A stretch of DNA of 34,088 bases from Oligoflexia bacterium. Its GTDB lineage: Bacteria; Bdellovibrionota; UBA1018. Made by a program: the position numbers and the translations under genes. The DNA lies in the NCBI GenBank assembly GCA_023700925.1, contig JAMPXZ010000009.1, positions 1 to 34,088 of the forward strand, read 5' to 3'. The notes beneath the pieces were generated by a model. That model ran no database searches and was not told the DNA's origin. It worked only from the letters and a program-made list of their open reading frames with translations. Positions 23,833-30,364 of this stretch are shown in pieces. Every line of letters starts with the position of its first letter. Positions within the stretch are counted from its first letter, which is position 1.

Positions 23833-24123
23833 GTGATTCGGCCCTTTGGTGACGAGCTCTCAGGCGATTTGTTCTTTGATCGGAGTTCGGCGACGACGCG
23901 AAAGTTCCCAGCGGAATTGCGTCGAGTCGCTCAGCGGAAGCTTCAGTATCTGAATGCCGCCGGGCGGCTTCAGGATTTGTCGATACCTCCTGGCAATCGT
24001 CTGGACGCGCTGAAGGGCGATTTGAAAGGGTTCCATTCGATTCGAATCAATGACCAGTGGCGAGTGGTCTTCCGGTGGGAAGACGGCGGGCCGTCTGAGG
24101 TCAAGATCGTGGATTATCACTGA
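23833..24123 (+). CDS. higB: HigB-type toxin (RelE/ParE superfamily)
   Basis: A 96-residue RelE-fold toxin: MIRPFGDELSGDLFF at the start, the RRVAQRKLQYLNAAGRLQDL helix, PPGNRLDALKGDLKGFHSIR, and NDQWRVVFRWEDGG with EVKIVDYH at the end, matching HigB proteins that cleave mRNA on the ribosome. It starts with GTG at 23833. It is followed 14 bp later by the HigA gene, the toxin-first order typical of higBA. A palindrome overlaps its promoter. Confidence 0.9.
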   Translation: MIRPFGDELSGDLFFDRSSATTRKFPAELRRVAQRKLQYLNAAGRLQDLSIPPGNRLDALKGDLKGFHSIRINDQWRVVFRWEDGGPSEVKIVDYH

Positions 24124-24137
24124 AGTAGAGGTGTGTA

Positions 24138-24401
24138 ATGCGTCCCAAGAATCCGATTCATCCCGGTGAGATGCTTTTTGAGGAGTTCCTGAGTCCGATA
24201 GGGCTTTCTCAGCGAGCCTTCGCGTCGAAGCTCGGATGGACCCCCGCTAAGCTGAACGAGCTGATAGCCGGAAAAAGAGGAATTACCGCGGAGAGTGCGT
24301 TGGATCTTTCGGAGGCGCTGGGGACATCGCCCGAGCTTTGGATGAACTTGCAGGCGATGTGGGATTTGCACCGAGCGGAGCAGAAGAGGAAGGCCTCGTG
24401 A
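24138..24401 (+). CDS. higA: HigA-family antitoxin (HTH XRE)
   Basis: An 87-residue protein with the HigA hallmark IHPGEMLFEEFLSPIGLSQR and the XRE helix-turn-helix (RAFASKLGWTPAKLNELIAG, then RGITAESALDLSEALGTSPE). It neutralises HigB by direct binding and represses the operon. It overlaps the downstream membrane protein gene by 4 nt (GTGA), so the operon extends beyond the usual two genes. Confidence 0.93.
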   Translation: MRPKNPIHPGEMLFEEFLSPIGLSQRAFASKLGWTPAKLNELIAGKRGITAESALDLSEALGTSPELWMNLQAMWDLHRAEQKRKAS

Positions 24402-24763
24402 TCAAAACTGTCCGCCTTGACCGGATCAGCATTCGGCTCTTGCTTCGCTGCTTTGTCGGAATCTCCGCTCTGATTGGTTTTTATTACTTTTTCGACCTGC
24501 ACGCCTACCTGCCATGGAAAGCCCGAATCCTCAAAGCCTTGGGTCGGACGGTTGAACTGCATTTAGGCTTGTGGTTAGCAACCATCGAAATGCGAAGTCG
24601 ATGGCGCTACATTGTGATTGTGCTGCTGATTCCATCGTGGGTTGGCACCTATCTCTTTTTTTGGCACCGAAATAGTGTAACCCTGATCGCCGGATCCCTC
24701 ATCATGATCTGGCTAATTCGCGATGTATTACGAGGCCAGCGACTTGAAGCTCAAGCTATTTGA
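24398..24763 (+). CDS. Small multi-pass membrane protein, coupled to higA
   Basis: GTG 24398 overlaps the higA stop (GTGA), with AGGAAGG upstream; the track start at 24338 lies inside higA and is rejected. The 121-residue product has about three or four hydrophobic segments (LLLRCFVGISALIGFYYFF, YIVIVLLIPSWVGTYLFFW, VTLIAGSLIMIWLI) with basic loops. No family is recognised. It overlaps the next gene by 41 nt. The position between an antitoxin and a possible effector would suit an immunity or anchoring role, which is inference only. Confidence 0.7.
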   Translation: MIKTVRLDRISIRLLLRCFVGISALIGFYYFFDLHAYLPWKARILKALGRTVELHLGLWLATIEMRSRWRYIVIVLLIPSWVGTYLFFWHRNSVTLIAGSLIMIWLIRDVLRGQRLEAQAI

Positions 24764-25397
24764 TAGGTTATTCGAAGAAGCTCGCGCGGAGGCGTATGAG
24801 TACTTTGATCATCATATTCGCCGCTTGCCAAAGGGGGCGAATGGTCGGGTCAATGCTAGAGCGGCGGGCCTTGACGACAACGACGTCGACGCTTTTCGGC
24901 ACGCGTATGTGAGTGGTGTATTTACTCAGGAGTACGGTGAGCTGACGGCCAACATCCTTGGCCTGGCCAACGAATATGATCCAGTCGGGCAGGCTTCGAA
25001 CTCAATGGATCCGCGCTCCATGAACATGGATCTTTGGAATAACCGCGTCGGCAGAAAATATGGGAAGAAGACTCGCGGACGCAAGACGCTGCTCAAGCTG
25101 ATTCATCAAGCACTCGAACGGGGCGAGTTGATCGTCGATCTTGATGATTCCCGAAAGTTTTCAGGGTTAACTGCCGCTCCTAAACGAATGCCGAAGTCGA
25201 TCATCGCCTTGACCAAATCAAAGTCAGGACGAAACGAAACTTATTATGACCTTCTGAAGAGAGTCGTAATGACGCGAGTGGAGTTAGTTGAGCGTATCCT
25301 TGCGGGAGCTTATTCGGGATACTCGGTGAAAGTCATCCGGGGGATAGAAACGCCCGTTTCAAGGCGGGATGGAAAGCGAATCAATAATATTGGGTAG
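24723..25397 (+). CDS. Protein with DUF6973-like DAFRHAY...MDLWNN motif
   Basis: A 224-residue soluble protein. The core reads DVDAFRHAYVSGVF (His60), ILGLANEYDP (Glu84) and NMDLWNNRVGRKYG (Asp103, Asn106/107). This spacing resembles DUF6973-type domains, which carry D-AFRHA-Y, HE and MDLxNN motifs and occur in some polymorphic-toxin-like and phage proteins; the assignment is from memory, not a search. The C-terminal 110 residues are Lys/Arg-rich and not recognised. It starts 41 nt inside the membrane protein gene and ends the higBA-led operon. Function unknown; an enzyme acting with His60 and Asp/Glu partners is possible. The low G+C of this island suggests transfer. Confidence 0.62.
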   Translation: MYYEASDLKLKLFDRLFEEARAEAYEYFDHHIRRLPKGANGRVNARAAGLDDNDVDAFRHAYVSGVFTQEYGELTANILGLANEYDPVGQASNSMDPRSMNMDLWNNRVGRKYGKKTRGRKTLLKLIHQALERGELIVDLDDSRKFSGLTAAPKRMPKSIIALTKSKSGRNETYYDLLKRVVMTRVELVERILAGAYSGYSVKVIRGIETPVSRRDGKRINNIG

Positions 25398-25459
25398 TGG
25401 CCGGAAAGGGGCTTCCATTCTGAGACGGGTAGGTAGGGTTTGTCTTGATTTCAAAGGGG

Positions 25460-25613
25460 CCCCGAAAGGGGATTCACGAGAGCTGAGCAAGGCCCGAAGG
25501 GTGCCTGCCTGTCCGCGCTAAACGCTTTCGCGTTTCCCGCGGTCGCGGCTCCGGTTCGATTCTCGCCATCACAAATAACAAAGCCCACCGGCTGAAGCCG
25601 ATGGGCTTTGTTA
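25460..25613. repeat. Hairpin-rich mirror arm of tRNA-Cys
   Basis: It contains CCCC-GAAA-GGGG (25460-25471), AAACGC-TTTC-GCGTTT (25520-25535), then a plus-strand near copy of the 3' T-arm and trailer of tRNA-Cys: GTTCGATTCTC (25554-25564) matches the reverse complement of 25627-25637, and AACAAAGCCCA leads into the central hairpin. The sequence has the same design as the tRNA-Arg region. Confidence 0.75.
25576..25613 (-). terminator. Trailer hairpin immediately after tRNA-Cys
   Basis: A 17-bp stem (TAACAAAGCCCA/CGGC, loop TTCA on the minus strand) begins directly after the tRNA's CCA. The one non-Watson-Crick position is G-U in minus-strand RNA but A-C in plus-strand RNA, which fits a structure kept in the tRNA transcript. 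It is followed by the poor U-tract TATTTG. Confidence 0.75.
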
Positions 25614-25689
25614 TGGAGGTGACGGTGAGAATCGAACTCACAAAAAACGGTTTTGCAAACCGTCCCATTAGCCATTTTGGTACGTCACC
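25614..25689 (-). tRNA. tRNA-Cys (anticodon GCA)
   Basis: A complete cloverleaf on the minus strand: acceptor GGTGACG pairs perfectly with CGTCACC; D-arm CCA...TGG; anticodon arm ACGGT-TTGCAAA-ACCGT with anticodon GCA; T-arm GTGAG-TTCGATT-CTCAC; discriminator U73, the normal identity base for Cys; encoded CCA. It lies 70 bp downstream of the queE stop on the same strand, with an AGCAAGC-CCCG-GCTTGCT hairpin in the gap. Confidence 0.95.
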
Positions 25690-25759
25690 CCGCACCAGAT
25701 TGCCCTCACTTGGGTAGCAAGCCCCGGCTTGCTTTGTCAACTTCCTTGAAAAGGGAAGC

Positions 25760-26434
25760 TTAGACGCCCTTGCGATCCGGTCCCCAGATCAGCTTGTGAA
25801 GCTGGTACTGCAGCCTGACCGGCAGGCGATCTTCGAGGATCCGTTCGGCAAGCCACGCGAGTTCGACGCCCGGATAAGCGCCCGGCGCGCCGCGGGCGGA
25901 CTGGGCCGCCGAAAAAAGAATCTCCTTCGGCCTCAGGCGCCCGGAGCGAACGAGGTCGCGTGCCCAAGGATAGTCCTCCGGCGCGGCGAGCACGAACTTG
26001 ATCTCATCGCTTTCCTTGAGAAGGGGCAAATTTTCCTCGAAGCCACCGCGGCACATGCCGCTGCCCGGGGTCTTGATGTCCATGATGATCCGCGCGGACG
26101 CGACGACCCGGGCGATCGAGACCTCGCCATGGGTTTCGATGCTCACGGCGTAGCCTTGGGCGACGAGAGCCTCGACCAGGGCCGGTGCCTCTCGCTGCAG
26201 GAGGGGTTCTCCGCCGGTGAGGAGCACGTTTCGCGCGCCGAATGGTCGGACTGCTTCGAGGACCTCGGGGATCGTCATCTTGCGCCCGCCGTGAAACGCA
26301 TAGGCCGAATCACAGTACGCGCATCTCAGGTTGCAGCCGGTCAAGCGGATGAAGGCGAATGGGAGCCCGGCGAGCGAGCTTTCGCCCTGAATGCTGTGAA
26401 AGATCTCGGTGACAAGCACTTCGCCGGAGCCCAT
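25760..26434 (-). CDS. queE: 7-carboxy-7-deazaguanine synthase QueE
   Basis: A 224-residue radical SAM enzyme: the iron-sulfur motif CNLRCAYC has Cys34, Cys38 and Cys41, LLTGGEPLLQ is the SAM-binding GGE motif, and HSIQGESSLAG is the substrate-side signature of QueE. It converts 6-carboxytetrahydropterin to 7-carboxy-7-deazaguanine, a step towards queuosine. ATG 26434 is preferred over the track GTG at 26452. The upstream leader holds a c-di-GMP-I riboswitch and a terminator ending just before the start, and tRNA-Cys lies downstream. No other que gene is in the window. Confidence 0.93.
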   Translation of the reverse strand: MGSGEVLVTEIFHSIQGESSLAGLPFAFIRLTGCNLRCAYCDSAYAFHGGRKMTIPEVLEAVRPFGARNVLLTGGEPLLQREAPALVEALVAQGYAVSIETHGEVSIARVVASARIIMDIKTPGSGMCRGGFEENLPLLKESDEIKFVLAAPEDYPWARDLVRSGRLRPKEILFSAAQSARGAPGAYPGVELAWLAERILEDRLPVRLQYQLHKLIWGPDRKGV

Positions 26435-26452
26435 GAGGCAACCCCATACCAC

Positions 26453-26498
26453 AAAAAGGACGAGGCCCGGCGCCGCTTTCCTGGCGGCCCGAGCCTCG
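26453..26498 (-). terminator. Intrinsic terminator in the queE leader
   Basis: A long GC-rich hairpin, CGAGGC-TCGG-GCCGC with loop CAGGAAA and its complement, is followed by TCCTTTTT (T-run 26457-26453). It ends one base before the possible queE GTG at 26452, so it either ends a stand-alone riboswitch RNA or attenuates queE. Confidence 0.85.
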
Positions 26499-26579
26499 CG
26501 GGGACTGAAGAGGAGGTCTCCTTTGAGGTAGGGGACCCCCCTTTGAAACTTGGCGGACCATCCATCGGTCCTTTTCGTT

Positions 26580-26684
26580 CCTCCTTTGGCAGCCCGGCTG
26601 ACAAGAACCGCCGGGGTAAGCGGTTCGTAGCCCCGTGGCTTTGCGTCCCGGCCTTTCGGCGCGGTTTGCCTTTTTCAAAGGGGG
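26580..26684 (-). ncRNA. Cyclic-di-GMP-I (GEMM) riboswitch aptamer
   Basis: The minus strand carries the core of the class I c-di-GMP aptamer in order: GGCAAACC, a stem capped by a GAAA tetraloop, GGGACGCAAAGCC, a second stem, then AGCCGGGCTGCC. P1 forms from CCCCCTTTG (5' end at 26684) and CAAAGGAGG, with one mismatch. The base just before CAAACC is G, the form tied to c-di-GMP rather than the A reported in cGAMP-sensing relatives. The aptamer is followed by hairpins (GGACC...GGTCC, GGGGTCCCC) and an intrinsic terminator before queE. Bdellovibrio is known to express an abundant riboswitch RNA of this class (merRNA), so a stand-alone RNA is a serious alternative to control of queE. Confidence 0.93.
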
Positions 26685-26754
26685 TTGAGGTTGAACCCGC
26701 CTCTTCAAAGCGCCCTTTCCGTGGGCTAAAGACTGATAAGCGCTAGCTTTATTC

Positions 26755-26783
26755 CTATTATGGTTTCCAGCTAACTTTGTTAA
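26755..26783 (-). promoter_or_regulatory. Candidate promoter for the riboswitch RNA
   Basis: Minus-strand TTAACA (26783-26778) is 17 bp from TAATAG (26760-26755), with CATAAT overlapping at 15 bp. Transcription would start near 26748 and give an RNA of about 295 nt to the terminator. A hairpin AGCGC...GCGCT lies between the promoter and the aptamer. A FliA-type site was looked for and not convincing. Confidence 0.4.
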
Positions 26784-26919
26784 AACCTCTATAAACATCC
26801 TAATGCGGCGCGTCGCAAAATGCAAGAGCTGTTTTTAATGCTATGAAATCCCAAGAAAAGTTCTCTCAACGTCCACCCTGATTTTTCCGAAAAGAGACTC
26901 AAGGAGGCGTTCGCCGGCC

Positions 26920-27756
26920 ATGAGTCCCATCCGAAATTCCGCTCTTCGCCTGCAGGACGCTGTTCCACCGACAACCGCACTGCGCGTGGTGCCGGTGCGG
27001 CTTCCCACGCTCGCGGTGGTGATCCCCGCTTACAATGAGGAAAAGAATATCGAGAAAGTCCTGGCCGAGCTCGCGGCGCTGCGCCGCGCCCGCCCGCGAT
27101 GGAAGATCATTCCGATCGTTGTGAATGACGGCTCGGCGGACCGGACCGAGGAAGTTCTCCAGCGGATCTCACCGATCTATGAAGCTTGTTTTGTTTCCCT
27201 GCCGCTGAACCTCGGCATCGGTCGCGCGGTCCAGGCGGGCCTCAAGATGGCTGTTCGCCTCGGCGCCGATGTGACGCTTCAGCTCGATGGCGATGGCCAG
27301 CATCCGGCCGAGCAGATCCCGCTTCTCGCAGGGCCGATTCTCGCCGGCAAGGTCGACGTGGCCGTGGGCTCGCGCTATCTGCCGGGCGCGGGCGGAAACG
27401 TCTCCACCTCGCTTCGACAGGCGGGAACCTGGTTCTTTTCACGGCTGCTGCGGCTGCTGGTCGGCGTCGACATCAAGGACGTGACGAGCGGCTTTCGCGC
27501 GTTCAGCGCGGATGCAACCGAGTTTCTTTCGCGCTACTATCCGGATGATTATCCGGAGGTGCAGGCTTATGTACCGCTCGTGCGCAAGGGGTTTTCGGTC
27601 GGAGAGGTGGCCGTGCGGATGCGTCCGCGCACGCAGGGCGTCTCGAGCATCACGCCGCTTCGGAGCGCCTATTACATGATCAAGGTGGCCTTCGCGACCA
27701 CGATCGATCTGATTCGGCCGCTGCCGCGGCGGCGAGGGGGACCCGTTGAACGTTAG
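26920..27756 (+). CDS. Family 2 glycosyltransferase (DPM1-like)
   Basis: A 278-residue GT2 enzyme: AVVIPAYNEEKNIEKVLAEL, VVNDGSADRTEEVL, LQLDGDGQHP (DxD-like metal site) and KDVTSGFRAFS are the usual motifs of polyprenyl-phosphate sugar transferases such as dolichol-phosphate mannosyltransferase. It moves a sugar from a nucleotide donor to a lipid carrier at the inner membrane, and has no C-terminal TM tail of its own. AAGGAGG lies 12 nt before the ATG. Its last 11 nt overlap the DUF2304 gene, a common partner of such enzymes. First gene of the envelope-glycan cluster. Confidence 0.92.
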   Translation: MSPIRNSALRLQDAVPPTTALRVVPVRLPTLAVVIPAYNEEKNIEKVLAELAALRRARPRWKIIPIVVNDGSADRTEEVLQRISPIYEACFVSLPLNLGIGRAVQAGLKMAVRLGADVTLQLDGDGQHPAEQIPLLAGPILAGKVDVAVGSRYLPGAGGNVSTSLRQAGTWFFSRLLRLLVGVDIKDVTSGFRAFSADATEFLSRYYPDDYPEVQAYVPLVRKGFSVGEVAVRMRPRTQGVSSITPLRSAYYMIKVAFATTIDLIRPLPRRRGGPVER

Positions 27757-28186
27757 TTCGCCGTTCGTCATCGCGCCGCCCGCGCCTGAGTACCGGTTCC
27801 GGATCGAGTTCTGGGCCATCGTCGGCTGCGTCGTGCTGTTCGTGGCGCTGATCGAGCTCGTTCGCCGCAACCGGCTCAAAGAGCGTTACTCGTTCCTGTG
27901 GTTCCTGACTTCGATCGTGCTGCTCGTGTTCACGCTCAAGCGATCCTGGCTCGAGGACCTCGCGGGCTTTGTCGGCGTGTATTATCCGCCGACCGCGCTC
28001 TTCCTGCTTCTCGTGTTTTTCATGCTGCTCATCCTGATCCATTACTCCACGGTGATCAGCCGGCTTCTCGATGAGAAGCAGGCGATCGTCCAGAATCTCG
28101 GGCTCATGGACGCCCGCACCCGGGCACTCGAGGAGAAGATCCGGGCGCTCGAAGGCTCGCGGCCTTCCGGCCCTAACCCCGGCTGA
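27746..28186 (+). CDS. DUF2304 membrane protein
   Basis: A 146-residue protein with two or three hydrophobic segments (FWAIVGCVVLFVALIELV, LWFLTSIVLLVF, PPTALFLLLVFFMLLILI) and a C-terminal coiled coil (LLDEKQAIVQNLGLMDARTR), the layout of DUF2304. Such proteins commonly follow DPM1-like GT2 genes and may anchor or assist them. A TTG start overlaps the GT2 stop by 11 nt, with GAGGGGG upstream. Its 3' end overlaps the convergent ATP-grasp gene by 14 nt. Confidence 0.85.
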   Translation: MNVSSPFVIAPPAPEYRFRIEFWAIVGCVVLFVALIELVRRNRLKERYSFLWFLTSIVLLVFTLKRSWLEDLAGFVGVYYPPTALFLLLVFFMLLILIHYSTVISRLLDEKQAIVQNLGLMDARTRALEEKIRALEGSRPSGPNPG

Positions 28187-29405
28187 CGTATTTCCAGTAG
28201 CGGGGATTAAGCGCCGCAGCGCCCGTGCAGATGATCGTTGCGAGGGCACCGGCGGGATCTTCGGGATCCCATTCCTCGGCTTGCCCGGGCAGACCCCGCA
28301 GGAACTCGCGGACGCTCTCGCGGCTTTGCGCGGGCTGGGTGATGTATCTCAGGATGTCACCCGGGATCACCCAGCGGCACCGCACTCCTGCCGGATAGCG
28401 CAGGACGGGCTCGATCCGTTCTCCCAGCGCAGCGCGCGCATAGAGCTGCGGAAAATCCACGCCCGACCGGATGGCGAGCTCGAGGCTCCCCCAGAAGCGC
28501 GGGTTGATTTCCATGAGCTTGGGCCGTCCGTCGCGCGGGTCGGCTTTCCACTCGACCATGGCGATTCCGCGCCAGTTGAGGCGCTTGAGCAGCCGAATGC
28601 TCATCTCCAGAAGCTCCGGCGCGTAAAGGCTCTGTCGATCCGTACTAGGGCCGCCCGAGTTTGGATACTGCTGCAGTCTTTCGTGCGCGAACGCGGCGAT
28701 GCATTCCCCCGCGGCATCAAACAGGAGGCTCGCGCCGAGTCCCTGGCCCTGCGCCGGAACGCGCTCCTGCACCAGCATCGGGCCGAAGCGTTCCCAATGG
28801 CGTTTCCACTCGGCGGGGGTGCGGCTGTCACGGTTGCCGTAGCACACGCCCGCGGAGCCGCTGCCGCGTAGGGGTTTGGTCACGAACTCACCTTGGATTC
28901 CCGCGACGATATCGCAAAGCTCCTCGGGGTTGCTGGGGCGCCAGGTCCGGGGGCAGGGTAGGCCCATCTCCTCGGCTAGCGCGAGCGTGGCGCTCTTGTC
29001 CCAGGCGGTCTCGAGCGCCTCGGGGCTAGGCAGTAGGATGCGAGCGAGCTCCTGGATCCTCTTGCGATGAGTCGACACCCAGCGGAGCGTGGTGTCTTCC
29101 ATGGGCAGCAGGACGCTTCCCGGATTTTCTTCCAGTGTCTCGAGCAGCCTCTTACCGAACCCGTCGGGGTTCGCCGCGGCGGTGGGGGCGATAATTCTTT
29201 TCTCGGTGAAAGTGGACCAGAAACCCGTCGTGAAAACCGAATCGCCCATCACGGCGACCTCGAAGCCCGCTTTGCCGAGCGAGCGGACCGCGCTCAGGCT
29301 CTTTCGCCAGAGGCCATCAGTCACAAGGGCGGGACGCGTGAAGGCCGGGTCCTCGAAACGCCCTTGTCTCAGTTCCTGTTTGGAGCGCGAAGCGGTGCCG
29401 GGCAC
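28173..29405 (-). CDS. ATP-grasp family ligase-like protein
   Basis: A 410-residue ATP-grasp protein: LTDGLWRKSLSAVRSLGKAG-type N-terminal domain, GEFVTKPLRGSGSAG as the ATP-lid region, and VEWKADPRDGRPKLMEINPRFWGS as the metal-binding C-terminal motif (MEINPRFWGS). It resembles the carbamoyl-phosphate-synthase-like ATP-grasp proteins found in polysaccharide clusters; the substrate is unknown. It starts with GTG and has no clear ribosome site. It is on the opposite strand to the rest of the glycan cluster, convergent with DUF2304 and divergent from the deacetylase. Confidence 0.85.
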   Translation of the reverse strand: MPGTASRSKQELRQGRFEDPAFTRPALVTDGLWRKSLSAVRSLGKAGFEVAVMGDSVFTTGFWSTFTEKRIIAPTAAANPDGFGKRLLETLEENPGSVLLPMEDTTLRWVSTHRKRIQELARILLPSPEALETAWDKSATLALAEEMGLPCPRTWRPSNPEELCDIVAGIQGEFVTKPLRGSGSAGVCYGNRDSRTPAEWKRHWERFGPMLVQERVPAQGQGLGASLLFDAAGECIAAFAHERLQQYPNSGGPSTDRQSLYAPELLEMSIRLLKRLNWRGIAMVEWKADPRDGRPKLMEINPRFWGSLELAIRSGVDFPQLYARAALGERIEPVLRYPAGVRCRWVIPGDILRYITQPAQSRESVREFLRGLPGQAEEWDPEDPAGALATIICTGAAALNPRYWKYVSRG

Positions 29406-29461
29406 GATTTCATTCTACACGTTTTTTATCCGGACGGCATAGAATGGCAGTGCGAGGAAGC

Positions 29462-30322
29462 ATGGAAAAACGTTCCGATGAAAAGTGCACGGGCCTGCTG
29501 ACCCTGGATGTGGAGGATTGGGAGCATGCGAACTTCGCCCAGCTCGAGCCGCTGCGCGACCCGATCGCCCGGACGGTCCGCGAGCGCCGATATGCCATGG
29601 ACGCGAACACCGATGCCTGGATCGCGCTGCTCGCGGAGACAGGGGCGCGCAGCACCTGCTTTGTGCTCGGGGACTTCGCCCGACGCTATCCGGAGGCGGT
29701 AAAGCGCCTCCATGCGGCGGGTCACGAGATCGCGTCGCATGGTGACACTCACGCGCTGATTTATCGCATGAGCCGGGAGCAGTTCCGGGTGTTCCTCGAA
29801 AAAGGCCTGGCCGCGGTGGGTGAGCTGATCGGCGAGACGCCGCGCGGTTTTCGCGCCCCGAGCTGGTCCGTTGATCCCAAGCGCACGCCCTGGTTCTGCG
29901 AGGAGCTCAAGGCGAGGGGACTCGTTTACGACTCCAGTGTCTTCCCTGTTCGCACGCCCCTGTTCGGCCAGGGCGACTCACCGCTCGCCCCGTACTGGGA
30001 AGCGGGCATCTATCGCGTGCCTGTCACGGTTTTGACGCTGGGGGGCTTCCGGCTCCCATTCTCCAGTGGTGCGTTCTTCCGTCTTTCTCCGTTGCCGCTC
30101 ATTCGGCATGGGCTGAGCCGAGCCGGACGCGCGGGGCTCCCGGTGATGGTGGTGTTGCATCCGCGGGAGCTGGACCCGGGGCATCCCCGCCTGCCGCTTC
30201 GGGGCTGGGAACGTTCGGTGCACTATGCGCGCCTTGGGACGACGGTGCCCAAGCTGAGAAGCCTGCTTCGGGAGTTTCACTGGACCTCGATCGCGGAAGC
30301 CTACGGCGAAGTTCTAGGGTGA
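29462..30322 (+). CDS. Polysaccharide deacetylase (NodB homology)
   Basis: A 286-residue protein with NodB motifs: LTLDVEDWEH (motif 1, Asp16/Asp19), EIASHGDTH (motif 2, metal-binding His pair), RGFRAPSWSVD (motif 3), then a C-terminal VMVVLHPRELDPGHP with the late His. It removes N-acetyl groups from surface sugars. ATG 29462 has GCGAGGAAG upstream and is preferred over track start 29444. No signal peptide, so a cytoplasmic or membrane-associated action is likely, as in the PEP-CTERM/exopolysaccharide DUF3473 relatives. The ATP-grasp gene is divergent next to it. Confidence 0.9.
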   Translation: MEKRSDEKCTGLLTLDVEDWEHANFAQLEPLRDPIARTVRERRYAMDANTDAWIALLAETGARSTCFVLGDFARRYPEAVKRLHAAGHEIASHGDTHALIYRMSREQFRVFLEKGLAAVGELIGETPRGFRAPSWSVDPKRTPWFCEELKARGLVYDSSVFPVRTPLFGQGDSPLAPYWEAGIYRVPVTVLTLGGFRLPFSSGAFFRLSPLPLIRHGLSRAGRAGLPVMVVLHPRELDPGHPRLPLRGWERSVHYARLGTTVPKLRSLLREFHWTSIAEAYGEVLG

Positions 30323-30364
30323 ACGCGGCTTGACAGTCCCGGCGGGCGCCGGGAAAATTGAACG

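Noticed and set aside
25451-25740. Minus-strand ORFs across tRNA-Cys
   Set aside because: They translate the tRNA and its mirror arm and have no independent coding evidence.
26341-26604. Minus-strand ORF with MDGPPSFKGG behind an AAAGGAGG sequence
   Set aside because: It covers the riboswitch P1 strand and terminator hairpin and overlaps queE in another frame; the AGGAGG is part of P1.
26755-26795. AGAGGTTTTAAC resembling a preQ1-I riboswitch start near queE
   Set aside because: The A-rich tail and loop pairing of the preQ1-I pseudoknot are absent; the stretch is better read as promoter. The leader's actual aptamer is c-di-GMP-I.
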